A stretch of 64,000 bases of DNA from Capitulum mitella (GCA_030062745.1 CP099841.1:11102970-11166969); one strand, 5' to 3'. Counted from the first letter of the stretch, positions 21,187 to 32,186 are shown. Program-made: numbers and translations. The notes: generated by a model not told the origin, from the letters alone.

Positions 21187-21576
21187 ATGAATCACAATCG
21201 AAGGTGTGGCGAATGTAAACCTCCTGTCCCTGTTATAAGCAGAACCCTAGTTAACAAACAATTGCATGTTACGGTTGAGGAAACAGTTCGAGCGCTCCTA
21301 GAGGCCCTGGAGTGCTCCTGGGAGCATCTGGAACGCGTTGAAAACGTGGGGGTACGGGACGGCATGCTGATGGTGGAGATCATCACAATCTGCCCTGCCC
21401 CGGACGACTTGGGCCACCGCCTGCTTCTGTGGGCCATCGCCCACAGTATCTTCGCGAAACACGAGGCGCCGAACACCCGAAACCTCCTTATGTTCCTTCA
21501 AAACAAGATGCCAGGTGTGATCGAGGGGCAGATCGGCAAGACATGCCGCAAACAGCTGGAATTTCGTGGTCTGTAA
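21187..21576 (+). CDS. hypothetical protein, 129 residues
   Basis: An intact frame starts at an ATG with A at -3 and ends in TAA at 21574-21576. From residue 35 onward the codons favour C or G in third position (for example GAG ATC ATC and GCC CTG GAG), which is typical of coding sequence here and much less so on the opposite strand. The protein has CGEC near the N-terminus (residues 7-10), a helical stretch around 28-50 (VEETVRALLEALE), a VRDGMLMVEI segment and a C-terminal RKQLEFRGL. No signal peptide or membrane helix is evident. I recognise no domain. It could be a small single-exon gene, one exon of a larger gene, or a fragment of a transposon protein. The opposite strand is also open (21298-21702) but is less convincing. 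Confidence 0.45.
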   Translation: MNHNRRCGECKPPVPVISRTLVNKQLHVTVEETVRALLEALECSWEHLERVENVGVRDGMLMVEIITICPAPDDLGHRLLLWAIAHSIFAKHEAPNTRNLLMFLQNKMPGVIEGQIGKTCRKQLEFRGL

Positions 21577-21716
21577 CGGAACGTAATGTAATTTCTTGAT
21601 CGTAACGAACAGGCGCCGGCCAGTAGCGAGAGGGCGTGTGACGCCCTTCCGTTTCCTGATTACTCCAATGCATGATTTAAGCGATGATTCATGATATGTC
21701 ATCCCGACTAGAGTTG

Positions 21717-21965
21717 CAGTATTTTGGTACCACGGTATACCGGCAGTCTATGCCGGTATATCGACAGCCGGAACTGAAATGGATACTGCTGCACTGGAGC
21801 AGCGCCTGGGGCGGCAATACCGGTACTTTATAAGTAAACGTCGGTTTCATGTAGAGCACCGGCACTGCCGGCCCAGATGCTGCTACGGTACCACAGTATT
21901 CATTTCGTTATCGGCTGCCGGTATGGCGACGTTGGATACCTCTATACCGTGGTACCAAAATATGA
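21717..21965. mobile_element. short MITE with perfect 20-base inverted ends
   Basis: TATTTTGGTACCACGGTATA at 21720-21739 is repeated exactly in inverse at 21943-21962. The interior is rich in CCGGTA and TACCGG words and is partly self-complementary. No clear target duplication was found. The sharp ends suggest a fairly young insertion; a hAT-type origin is possible. Confidence 0.75.
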
Positions 21966-22079
21966 CATTTTTTATTGATGTGTACCAATACAGTTGCTCA
22001 ACTTGTATGTTGGTTTTCAAGGTTTGTGAGTTGTGAGTCCACGTGCAGCATCGTAACGGTGTAAATAAGAACGTTATAA

Positions 22080-22440
22080 GAGATTGTCCTGTACCCGAGA
22101 GGGTTCTTTAGTCCGGGAGCAAAGAACGCTATGGGCTCTTAGAAATAATTTCCTAGCGTAGTTCGGGAATTTCTTAGACCCGACCGGGTTCTTTTAGGTA
22201 TGCGTAAAGAACCCAACCGATTCCTCAACATAAAGTCAGAACTTTGTGCGGCCTTCATTCAAACCAGAGGGGGTTCTTTTGTTATTCTTGTGTCAAACCG
22301 ACAACTCACATGCATTCTTTTGGGATTCTTAATAACGTTCTTCTAGTAAACTCTAAACCTGCTGTTATTCTTCGTGCAGAAGGCTGAGAACGCTATTAGT
22401 TCTTTTGACAACAACGCACGGAGCTCTGTCAACAAGAACC
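22080..22440. repeat. degenerate array of GGGTTCTTTT motifs
   Basis: Words such as GAGGGTTCTTTAG, ACCGGGTTCTTTTAG, GGGGGTTCTTTTG and the inverse AAAGAACCC recur every 30-50 bases. The unit is too diverged to define exactly. It runs directly into the GGGGCC array. Confidence 0.45.
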
Positions 22441-22659
22441 GTGGAGCTTCTGAAAGTTGTGGCCTAATATTCTACCGCACCTTAGTTTAAAGAGCGGCTC
22501 CAGTTCTATTTCCAAGAACGTTTTTGTAAAAGGTTCTTCAAAAGTGTGTTCAGTGATTGTGGCCCATTTGTGGCTCCTCTCGAGGTTGAGAAGGCCACCG
22601 ACGAATCCCCGTTCAGGGGTGCCGTCTGACTGGCCAGGGTTTCCTCATGCCGTTCTAGG

Positions 22660-23620
22660 CACCCTCTTGAGTTCTTTCCGTTTCAGGTGCCTCTCTGGCA
22701 ATTTTAGCGGTCTCATGGACCCTTTGCCGTGTTGAGGCCCCTTATGGTCCAAGGGGCCCTTGAGGGGTTTCAAGGGCCCTTCTTTCCATCTTAGGGGCCA
22801 TCTTGCAGTGTCAGGGTCTCATTAACCCTCCCGGAGGCCCTCTGACTACATCAAGGATCCTCAGCTTTTCACTTACAGGGGCCCCCTGGCGACTCAGTCC
22901 TCATCTTGGCCGTCTCAGGGGCTTTATGAGCCATCTGGCGGTCTCAGAGACACTGCCTTGTTGGGGCCCTGTTGTGGTCTCAGGGGCCCTTTGGGAACTT
23001 CAGGGGCCCTCTAAGCGTCTCAGAGGTCATCTAATCCTCCGGGAGGCCTCCCTGACTGCATCAAGGGGCCGTCAGGTTGTTATAGAGACCCCGTGAAACT
23101 CATACGGGGCACCTTCGGGGCTCCTTTTTAGTCTGAAAGGGGCCCATTCTCAGGCCTCAGGGGAGATGGGGCGATCGCCCCAATTGCTCCCCCTTTGGAT
23201 CCGCGCCTGGCCCTCGTGATCAGTGGGGCCCCATGTGGTTAAAATTACTATCGGTTTGTACAGGGGCCCCGCTCAAGTGTAAAGGGGGCCCATGCTCACC
23301 TGTGAGGACGTGCCTATCGACATGGCGGGTGCCCCTTACAGGTCGGCAGGGACATCTTTACAGGAAAACAGGGGTCCTTGAAGGATCGTTTAGGGGCCCC
23401 TGTTGGCCAGGGCGGCACTGCCTGTCTGTAGAGGGCACCCTATCCGCCTGTAAAGGGCCCCTGTCGACCTCTGGAGGCAGGGGCAGGGGTCTCCTTCATA
23501 GCATTCAGGCCGAAAGGAGGTCCTTTCAGAGACTGAAAGGGGCCCTTTATGGGCCGACAGGGGCCCTCCCCAGACAAGCAGTGAACTCCCCTTCAAGGTA
23601 GCAGGGGGCCCCTAAACGCT
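22660..23620 (+). repeat. degenerate 20-22 base minisatellite with GGGGCCCT core
   Basis: Units of exactly 20 bases are visible around 22960-23020, each starting GGGGCCCT and ending TCA (for example GGGGCCCTCTAAGCGTCTCA). Weaker units extend left to about 22660. From about 23260 to 23620 a related unit of about 22 bases carries GGGGCCCCTGT and CTGTAAAGGGCC. Open frames here are compositional. GGGGCC is a self-complementary-prone and G-rich word, so unusual DNA or RNA structure is possible. Confidence 0.65.
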
Positions 23621-23624
23621 TATT

Positions 23625-24116
23625 CAGACCACGGGCCTCTCTTCATAGCACACCAAGCCTTCTTGTATATTCCGAGCAGGTTTTCTTTAGGTTCGTAAGT
23701 CTTCTTTAAGGCTTAAGATATTCTTATTTTCCTTTAATTGTCCGTTTCGGACAGTGTAAGACGCCCCGTGGGCGCCTCACGGTATCCCAAGAACTTGGGC
23801 CCGCTCGGCCGCCAGGGGACCCCGCTTGGCCTCCAGGGGGAGGGGGACCATGGTCCCTTTGGCCTCCCTTGGCTACGCCGCTGCAATGTTGGCCAATACA
23901 GCTTTCGCGAGACTCGTATCTTGTAACGTCAGTAGTAGGCGCAAACCAGGTTCACATGTTTTTCCATCTCCCAATAAATAAAACACGAAATAACCATACG
24001 CTGGCACTACAGCCTTTTTTAAGGAAAAATGACTTCGGGGGCAATTCTGCGAACGAGGGGCTTTGGCCGAGACTACCCCCCCCCTGCATTTCCGTTTTCC
24101 TTGTTGAATTTTCTCC

Positions 24117-24118
<2 letters not shown>
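23625..24118. other. unassigned sequence
   Basis: A T-rich part (23640-23750) is followed by a GC-rich part with GGCCTCC and CCAGGGG words (23760-23880). No gene was recognised. Confidence 0.35.
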
Positions 24119-24155
<37 letters not shown>

Positions 24156-24215
24156 GCATATACATATATATATACTTTCCTAAGGAAGGGATACATATAT
24201 ATATATACATATATA
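24119..24215. repeat. (TA)n microsatellite with interruptions
   Basis: Pure TA to about 24154, then ATACATATATATATA-type imperfect repeats to about 24215. Confidence 0.9.
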
Positions 24216-24699
24216 TTACGGTGAAGACTTTTTCCAGAGTGCTCTCTCATTGCGTCTTTAGGAGGAAACCATGCGTGCAAAATGTGGCCTTGGTCTGACA
24301 CTCTTAACCGCTGCCACACAAAGATTATATGTCGCTTGTGTTGGGTTTTATTTTTATTTCGATGAAATTCGCGCTGGCTTTTGTGCATTCCAAACCTATT
24401 AAAGTCAAAGAACACTTTTCCATCTAACCCCAGCAAGGACTCATTCTCCGTGGACTAGTGGTCCCTTGGAGATTCGGTCAGGGCGAGATGTTTCTGAAAT
24501 AACCCTACTAAAAGTGTTTTTTTGCTCCAGTTTTTTAAACCAAACGTACGATATACATAAAATGTACATCATAGTACTCCTTTTGACACATTGGGTCAAA
24601 AGATACTTCACGTGCTGTCTCAGGTCATAGGTCACCGACTCTGTCGGCAACAGTGTGGCTTAGGATGGGAATGATACTTAAACCCTCTTTGTGGCCTCG
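24216..24699. other. unassigned sequence
   Basis: AT-leaning sequence; no gene or repeat recognised. Confidence 0.35.
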
Positions 24700-25750
24700 A
24701 AGATGCCATTCAAAGACTTGCAACAGGTACTGCTTTTACCTTTCATCTTTCGTCAGTACCTCGTTGTACGCTTGGATAAGAGTCACAGCTCGTTCGGGAA
24801 AGTCGCTACCTACCCGCGCAAGGCTTTCTTAGCTTTTTTGAAGCTAGATGCTGTCTCTCAATTAGCGGGATCGGCGGCAAAGAAGTCCATGTTGATGCCG
24901 TATGCTTTCAGGTTGCCCACCGACTGCCGTAATGAAGTAGACGATGAACTTCCCGGCGAGAACCTCCTTTGCCGCGAGATCCATCTGCGCTCGTTTGGGC
25001 GGACTCTCCGATCCCTGTTCCCGGAGTGCCGCGACCATCCTCCTCCTCATCTCACAGGGCACGCCCTCGTCGAAGAACGACACACCAGCCAGTTCCTCGT
25101 TGAGATGCGATAATAGGTGACTGGTAGGATAAATATAATGTTTTACGTCGTATATGATGTTATGATAGACCATAAGTGATTGGGGAACTTTTTGGGGATC
25201 GCCTTCGAGATTTCAGCATTCAAATCAGGCTTCGCAGGAAGGCCAGGTCGTGCAAGGGAGCCTTGACCGTCGACGAAGAGCAGAACCATGCACTGACTTA
25301 CAAAAGAACCATGAAAGAGGCGAACTCCCAATTCAATGAGAGTCACGGAGAACTTCTGGAGACGCAAGAAAATCTTGCTCCCGTAGATTATGCGTCCCAC
25401 CCATCTGGTTCGGTGGAGAGCACCTGGTTGGGAATTTCATTCCCCGCGGAGGCTCTTGGCGAAAGACGATGATCGAGACCTTAAAAAAAACTCACGATAA
25501 TCATCGCTTAGCTGGATTTCGGCGAACTTCTCATGACAGAAGGCGACGACATGATCCTTGGAGGGGAGAAACGTCCCGGCCAATGCTGGCTCCAGGTCTT
25601 CACGCATCATGGGTTCAAATTTGTTCCGATCAATGAGCATCCATCTCTTCTTGAAGCACTTGAACAAGGAGATCCCGGTCCCGAGGACGGACCGAAGCGC
25701 GTGGAGAAAGCCGCCTCTTCTCAGTTCGAAGGTATGGTGACGACAAGTTA

Positions 25751-27056
25751 CACGCGCACTTTTTGTGCCCCCCCACCTGTTTTTCTTAAATATCTCGAGA
25801 ACGAATCGGGGCTGGTTGCTGCCATTCTCTGACATTTATGGCAATTGAATAACTCGTCGAATGACGCAGAAAAATCGGAAATCGGCCGGAAATTTTTAAA
25901 GTTTCAAGCATTTGAAGTCAGGCAAGCACAACGAAACCGACGGTTGTCACTAACAAATGGGAACTTCGTGAAAGAACCAGCGTTCTACCTAAGATTACCG
26001 CGTGAGCACAATCACGCGACGTCATTTTGGCATAAATGATGGACGTACCAAGACCAAAGTCAGGGTCAGTAAGGATCAAGGTCACCAAATGTCAATGTCG
26101 AACAGCTTGTGACCTGATCCGGATTTGCTTTGCAACATGTCGGTTTGTATGAAATACACATTCGACGACCCTAATACAAACACGTGTACGCACACTGATA
26201 CGCTTACAAATATCAGGAGCAGTGGAGGTCAAGGCCATTAAAGATCAAGGTCAAATATCTTGTGACCTGGCCCAGATTTGTTTTGCGACATGTCCATTTG
26301 TAGGAATTATGCATTCAAAGACCCTAATAAAAATGCGTGTGCGCACATGGACACCCTTACATATATACCAGGGTCATTTCGGGTCAAGGCCATCAAAGGT
26401 TAAGGGCAACCATTTTGTGACCTGGTCCAGATTTGCTTTGCAATCTGCCAATTTGTATGAAATATGCATTCAAAGACCCCAATAAAATACGTTGACTCAT
26501 TGATACAAGTATATACATGTATACATATATATACATACATAAATAGAAACGCTGGAAATGACCAAATGTATCGATGTTGACCACCTTCACTGAAAATACG
26601 CCAAAAGATCGTGTTTCGCCCTTATTTACACTCAAGCTGACCCGTGCTGCTCGAAATCTGATCTGCAAAAGATGAAAAAATGACGCCATAGGTCAATACC
26701 TGACATGACCCCGATCCGAAATTCTCAGTCAAGACACCAAATCGATGGAAGTTGTCGTATTCCTCGTTTTAACGGCAAAACAAACACCCTGTTCCCGTTT
26801 CGTTTGAAAAGTTGTATGGAATGGCCTGTACTGGCCGAGAAAGTGTCCAAAGTTGACCTTTTTCACCCCATTTGACCTTGAAGATATTAATTTAGGATCA
26901 TAAAAATTGTACACAATGTAAATCATTATAGCCTTACCCTGTCCACAGACTTTCATATCTGTAGTTCTTTCCATTGCTGAGATCAGAAGGCGGGCACTTT
27001 TGACCCCCTCCCCCTTCCAGTGCGCGTTAGCACGAATCCCCCTTCCACTGCGGGTG
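25751..27056. mobile_element. TA-flanked element nested in the transposon-like gene
   Basis: The insertion separates LLHL from TCRHH in the host pseudogene. TA lies on each side (25749-25750, 27057-27058), and joining the host with one TA gives the reading LLHLTCRHH with no gap. The ends are short, imperfect inverted repeats: CACGCGCACT on the left, and CACCCGCAGT as the inverse of the right end. C/G-rich tracts lie just inside both ends. A TA duplication is typical of Tc1/mariner-type elements, so it may be a non-autonomous member. No transposase is visible inside. Confidence 0.7.
26063..26500 (+). repeat. three tandem units of about 155 bases inside the nested element
   Basis: Each unit carries TCAAGGTCA-like words, CTTGTGACCTG, CAGATTTG(C/T)TTTGC, ATTTGTA and ATTCAAAGACCC in the same order. 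They begin near 26063, 26226 and 26375. Confidence 0.65.
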
Positions 27057-28089
27057 TAAGTGAAGAAGCTGTCGCACAAGCTTCTGCTGAAGAAGCGTGG
27101 TTGCTCCCACAGTCTGCCTCGTATTGGTGGAGGTGGTGCCAAAGCTCATCCCAATGAGCTTGTCCGAAACCTCACAGTCTTCCAGACAATGCGTGACAAC
27201 GTCGGCTGGCGCTGCTCCAGCTCCGCTTGCAAACTTCGGAACACCGAGGAACTTGGTGGCACTTCTTGGGCCGGCTAAAATGACGGGTTTAAAATGTTTC
27301 CTTCCCATCGTCAGATAACAGTTTGCCGTCCCAGTGCACCACCAGGTTGGGTGGCGCGGAGAAAGAATGTCAGATTTCGTCCGCAATGACTTTCCTCTGT
27401 GGTCTAAGAGCCCGCCTGCTCCAGCTTCTGTGATCGCCATTTCAGAGGAGCCGTGGCCGAGGGCCAAGGCCGTCGCCGATAGGAAGTGGGTTGCAGAACG
27501 ATCATTGAGCTTCGTCCGATCGAAGGCTGCTGTCAGACCAGGAGTGACGATGTTCTTGGCTCTCCTGTAGGGTCGCTTCGAAGGAGAAGGCATGGCGAAG
27601 GACTGCGGGCCATCCTGATCTGTCAGTTGTGTGTTGTCGGTAGATGAGCATTCCAATTGGGTAGCTTTCTCCTGCTCGGTCTGCTGTTCGGTCTAACGGC
27701 GGGCCCTTTCTTCGGCCTACGTTGTCGTTGAAGAGCTCCTTCCTCCTTCCCAGAAAGAAACTTATCGAATACCACCATGACGCCTCGGCGACCTGGCTCC
27801 CTTTGGTCCTTGACAATGTCTTTGCCCTCTTGGTTTTGGTGATCTTAATGGTGCCGACAAGGGCAAGGTCAAAAATGCTTTTGAGGTTGTCCCTCAATCC
27901 ATACTTCTTGCCAATTTCCGGTAGATCTCCAGTATTTGCCTTTGATGACAGCTGGTACTGGTCAAGCTTCCTGTTTAGCTTCTTTATCACGTTCTGCTCC
28001 ACTGCAGTGAGAATACGGGCATTGTTCCACACCCTCACGACTTCGCGGACGGTCTGTGTTTCTCCCTCTGGGTAAGCCTACCCACACGG

Positions 28090-28784
28090 TGGGGCTGAAA
28101 ATAGTGCCACAACACTTTTCCCCGTGAAGGCAGCTTGGTTCCTGTCGCTGATTCGGCCAGAGCACCGATCAACCAGATCTCGGTTTTTTCCTCGTGGTGC
28201 AGCCACAGTGGCACAGACCTCCGTTATAAAGGGTACTTTCAGCACTGACGCAGGTTGCCGCGGACGGTCCTAAAATATCCCGGCGCCTAAGAACGCGAGA
28301 GAAATTACCAGTCCGGCACCATGGGTTGCCGTGGCATTGCGAGGTATGGTATTCCAAAACTGTTATATATAAGTCACAGTCTGCAAACGATGTCCATGAT
28401 ATTGACGTGATGTCAGGGCAGCTTCGATTCTTCTCTGAATGGGGTAGCCGGTTGCCTGTCCACTATCCCCTGGTTATCAATACAGCTTCTCACCAAATTT
28501 TGGCCAATATGTTTGCAACCCTAAGCAAAAGTGCAAAAGTTCTCCCAACATGCGCAAACCAAACTGCTCCATTTCCAGATTATCGGCACCAACATAAAAA
28601 AACAAAAAAACACCTCAAATTGAAATATTCGCCTTAGCTTCGTCCCAGTGACATATCGTCAACACCTGTCATGACCTGCGGTTTGGGCTAAGCCATGTAG
28701 GTGAAGCAGATGAAACATGCTCATGTGATGCAAAAACGCATGCTCAGGGAGCACCAAGAGTTGACGGTTTTAATATGTGACTGA
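28090..28784. other. unassigned sequence, possibly the 5' region of the pseudogene
   Basis: The minus-strand frame continuing above 28085 is not convincing. No other gene or repeat was recognised up to the next TTAA element. Confidence 0.3.
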
Positions 28785-29998
28785 TTGACCCGTGCACGAC
28801 CGTCGGTCGGTTACGATCACGGCCGACCTGGGGGAGTTGGCCGCCCCCCTCTAACTCACGAACGGTTAGTCGCACGATAAAAATAAGCACACCTTTGGAA
28901 AGCTTGTGATGAGTAGAGCTCGAACCCGGTCTCAGTTTTAGTTTTAGATAATATGTAAGCAATTTACGTCCCATATATGTTTTGTCATATCCGACTGCAT
29001 GAGACCGAGAAACGGCCTGAATCTCAAAGGCTGTGATTAATAACGCATAGGTAAAGGCACCAGCGCACAAGTAAAGGTTCGCAAATGCCGATGCACATCT
29101 AATTTCTCGGATTTGTTCAATATATACGACGGAACGTTGAGTTAAAGACACGGCAATTTTCGCGCCGGCTGTCGGCGTGCTCCGGAGTCGTACGCAGTAA
29201 GAAATTGACGGGAACTAATTTTAGCGTTCCTTTATTCTTGCGAAAAAGCCTATCCATGTAAATTTTATTGATCTCATTGATTCTTGTGATGGTTTTTCAT
29301 GCTTAAATTTTGGAAAAATTCATTAGTTACCAGTCTACACAACTGGCGGAGCTTTATTCGCGAGAGCCTGTTTATTTCCAAAATACGCAATTTCTTAAAG
29401 CTTTTTGAGGTTCCTGGTATTACTCACGTCCGTGCAAGCCAGTTCTGCCATTTTCTATCCATTCTGAGTAATTCATCGGTGATTTTGAGGGTGGTACATT
29501 TTGGATCACAATAGTTATTCGTGGCCTGACCTCAGGTCAACGGCTGGAAGTCATTGATATTTTGCCCAATGATAGTAATTAGATGTCTGCTTCACTCCAC
29601 ATTAAAAATGTTATGAAATATTCCGGCGATTCCCGAAAAACGACCAGATGTCTTAAAAATTGGCTTAACCTTAGGTCAATGGCCCAGAAAATTCCGAAAA
29701 ATCTGAGATGTCAGATTTGTTGCATCGATCAAGATCACTAATCCCTGAAAATATTATTGTGATATCTTGTTTTGCAAAAAAGTTACAGGGCGCTAAACTT
29801 TTTTGGACAGAGGTCCATTTGACCTGATCTAGGTCAGGCACCTGGCCTGACCTGAGGTCAAAACTTTGGCACAAGGTGTAAAAATGATCAAGCAAAAGGT
29901 ACTCCAAGTTTTGTGACTCTGTGTTTGTTCGTTCTCTTGCAATCCCAGAAAAACCTCCGGGGGGCGGTCAACTGCCCTCCCCTAGTCGGGCGGGTTAA
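28785..29998 (+). mobile_element. TTAA-flanked non-autonomous element, family B copy 1
   Basis: The 1,214-base element is bounded by TTGA (a decayed TTAA, 28785-28788) and TTAA (29995-29998), with ends CCCGTGCACGACC and GGGCGGG. Just inside are long C/G tracts. It matches the copy at 40271-41498 in inverted orientation from end to end. The interior is non-coding, with TGACCT and AGGTCA words in the last 500 bases. The same TTAA logic as family A suggests a piggyBac-like origin, but the end sequences differ, so it is a separate family. Confidence 0.75.
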
Positions 29999-31039
29999 TT
30001 TTCTATTTTCCTCGCGTAAAACTCGGGTTAAGCCATCCAGTTAAATGAAGTTCTATCAGTTGCGTACTGGGATTTTAGCAGGGTTTCCGGATCAGGCTGT
30101 TGACCACAGCACTGCTGGACTGTTACTGCATTCATATAAATAATCTGACGATATGATGGGATAAATAATCCCATCATAGCAAAACCGTCCTTACCACCGG
30201 CTCACCCTTCAGTGCTCTTGCGTTTTTTCTGCTTTTTCAGTTTCTTGCATTTCTTGCGTTCAACATGTCAGATATGTCACCTGCCTCATCATCTTTAACT
30301 CCCTTGCAATGCACTGAAACGCCTTGGCCACCCACGAGATAATCGCGGCATCGGGTGCTGGCTTACCAATTACCAAAACACCCTCGCTAACGGTCACTAA
30401 GTATGTCTGCAATACGCATCACAAAGTGATTCTTCTAAGTGTGCTCCCACATAACTTAGTGATTCAAAATATCTTTCATTGATAAGATGCTGTTTCGCGA
30501 TAGACTCGTGCCCAGGGCTTTATGGAATACTCTCCTGGTTACGTCGGACAGCGATTACCGCAGTGGTTGCTCTAATCCTGGCTGCTTTTTTTTGGATGGG
30601 CAAAGGCTCTTGACTGTGGGGGCAAAGTGTAGGACAGAGGGGGCATTTGCCCCCCCCCCCTTCCAGTTAACATGTTAAGATAGGCCCTGGCTGGCACAGT
30701 ACCAGCAATAGGCTCGCCCGGTTGCAGCGCGCGCGACGCTAGCGCCATCTAGTCCGTGGGAGGTCCGTACTTACCGACTTCTAAGCAATATTGCAGGACT
30801 AATAAATACGATAACGCGGTCCGGTTTACGTGGAAAGGAGGGCAAGGAGTTGATTTTTAACCTTAAGTATCATTTACCTGTTTCGCAAACATTATGTGAC
30901 GTCCAGGATCCCAAACATGTGAATTTCGCTTTACGTCAAAGGCTTTTCGGGGGCGGGGCGGGCAATTTCTTTTGAAAATTGAATTTTAAAGGTCACATTT
31001 TGATTCCGCCTATACAAATACATCACTGTAGACCACGCC
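29999..31039. other. unassigned sequence
   Basis: A C-run near 30649-30660 and G-rich patches occur. Short frames have no recognised family. Confidence 0.35.
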
Positions 31040-31545
31040 ACCATGTATTTTCAGAAAAAGTTCAAAAGAGGGCCACCTTAGTGTTTAATGAAACCAACTT
31101 CTTCGCTGCTGAACACATCTTGGCACATTGCATGCTTGCCCCCTCTGTGGCGGCGGCAAAGGGCTGCTGGACGGGGACGTGAACTGAAAACAGTCCGGCA
31201 TACGGGCCCATTTTGATGACAGGGCAAGAAAGAAAGTCAAATACTGTTTGATTAGATGAGCATTCTGGGAAGGACTAAAGAAGTACTGACTTACTTATGT
31301 CCCGACTACCGGGCACCTCGCCTCAGCCGACAGTCTTGGAGCTTCTGTCTCGGCCTCGGCTGTCCCCGAAGGAGCGGGCGCTGATGAGGATGGAGAAATC
31401 TGATATCCTTACCTCATCCCCACCAAAGAGGAGACTGCAGGCGAAGAAGAGGTCGGTTCCTCTACCAAGGCGGGTCAAAAACACAAAGAGCCGGCACCTC
31501 GGCGCATCACACGCAGCACTCCCGCAGACGTGTGTGAAAATGTGA
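31040..31545 (+). pseudogene. C-terminal fragment resembling a pogo/Tigger-type transposase
   Basis: Two open pieces fit the tail of pogo/Tigger-like DDE transposases in the right order. At about 31080-31140 VFNETNFFAAEHILAH resembles the PFNxxxFxxxDFxAAxVT region just after the catalytic core. At 31297-31545 a basic tail reads SPKERALMRMEKSDILTSSP and then PKRRLQAKKRS, like the ILTxTPxKxxLE tail of that group. Codon use in the second piece is coding-like. The catalytic core is absent and at least one stop lies between the pieces. The match is by memory of motifs only, so another DDE transposon class is possible. Confidence 0.4.
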
Positions 31546-32186
31546 ATTCTTTCTCGATTCCTTTACTGTGAGGTTAAAGGAACTGCAGCGAAGTCGAAAT
31601 TACAGTGGCCGCGTTTATACGGGCATTTGGAAAGCTGCTAGATTCCCGGTCAAATTTGCCAGATTGGCCAGCTTTAAAAACATAGCGGATTGGTGTTACA
31701 AGTGATTTTGTAAAACTGTATGTTGATGCTATAGAATGGAATGGCTGGGTTGCGATGCAAATAAACCTGAAACAAAGACAGGAACTATTTTGGCATTGTG
31801 CACTATATGTAATGCGTAGTAATTTCCTCGGGTGTTCTGCGGCCATTTGGTAGCCTTGGGCCAGCCTGGCCGAGTCTCGTCGGTTCGGTCGCCGGCCAAA
31901 TCCAGTGGTTCAAAACCACTATGTACCTTGACAAGGCTGAAAGATTTTGGAACAAAGACGCTGATTGGTCGAATGTTGATGAGCTGGATGTACAGCAGGA
32001 GTGGTAAGGTAGCGAGAAATTCCTTCTCTCCTTGTGTACGAGTATACTCGTATGTAGTCTTTGCCAGTGATCCATTCAGAACAGTATAGTTCTTCACACG
32101 TAAGGGCTGAGGAGCCGACCCCGATCTCACGCCGGGTTTCGACCGGCGATATGTGGGGTCGTCTCGTTAGCCGTAAATAAAGCGTT
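31546..32186. other. unassigned sequence
   Basis: Opposing frames overlap here without coding-like composition. A small hairpin, AGTGGTTCAAAACCACT, lies near 31903-31919. Confidence 0.3.

Larger units (their letters stand above)
24700..28085 (-). pseudogene. broken transposon-derived protein gene of an arthropod multi-copy family
   Basis: On the minus strand a decayed gene can be followed in order. It starts near 28070 with AYPEGETQTVREVVRVWNNA, then ARILTAVEQNVIKKLNRKL and a SIFDLALV segment (27850-27890). Next come KFLGVPKFASGAGAA, GMSFGTTSTNTRQTVGA and LLQQKLVRQLLHL (27055-27275). After a nested insertion it resumes with TCRHHTFEL (about 25757), a DDYREFFL segment, KIFLRLQKFSVTLIELGVR (about 25340-25380), SHLNEELAGVSFFDEGVP (about 25050-25100) and VTLIQAYNEVLTKDE (about 24740). 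I recall this order (RVWxKARI, LGVP, FDTTSSNTG, CRHH, YREF, LSEELVGLAFFD, LIxxYNxLLTKDE) from uncharacterised multi-copy arthropod proteins. In the third motif FDTTSSNTG has become FGTTSTNTR. Several frameshifts and stops make it non-functional. Its transposon class is not settled here. Confidence 0.7.

Noticed and set aside
23873-24436. 187-codon minus-strand frame
   Set aside because: A large part is Tyr/Ile repeats from the (TA)n tract and the rest has no recognised domain.
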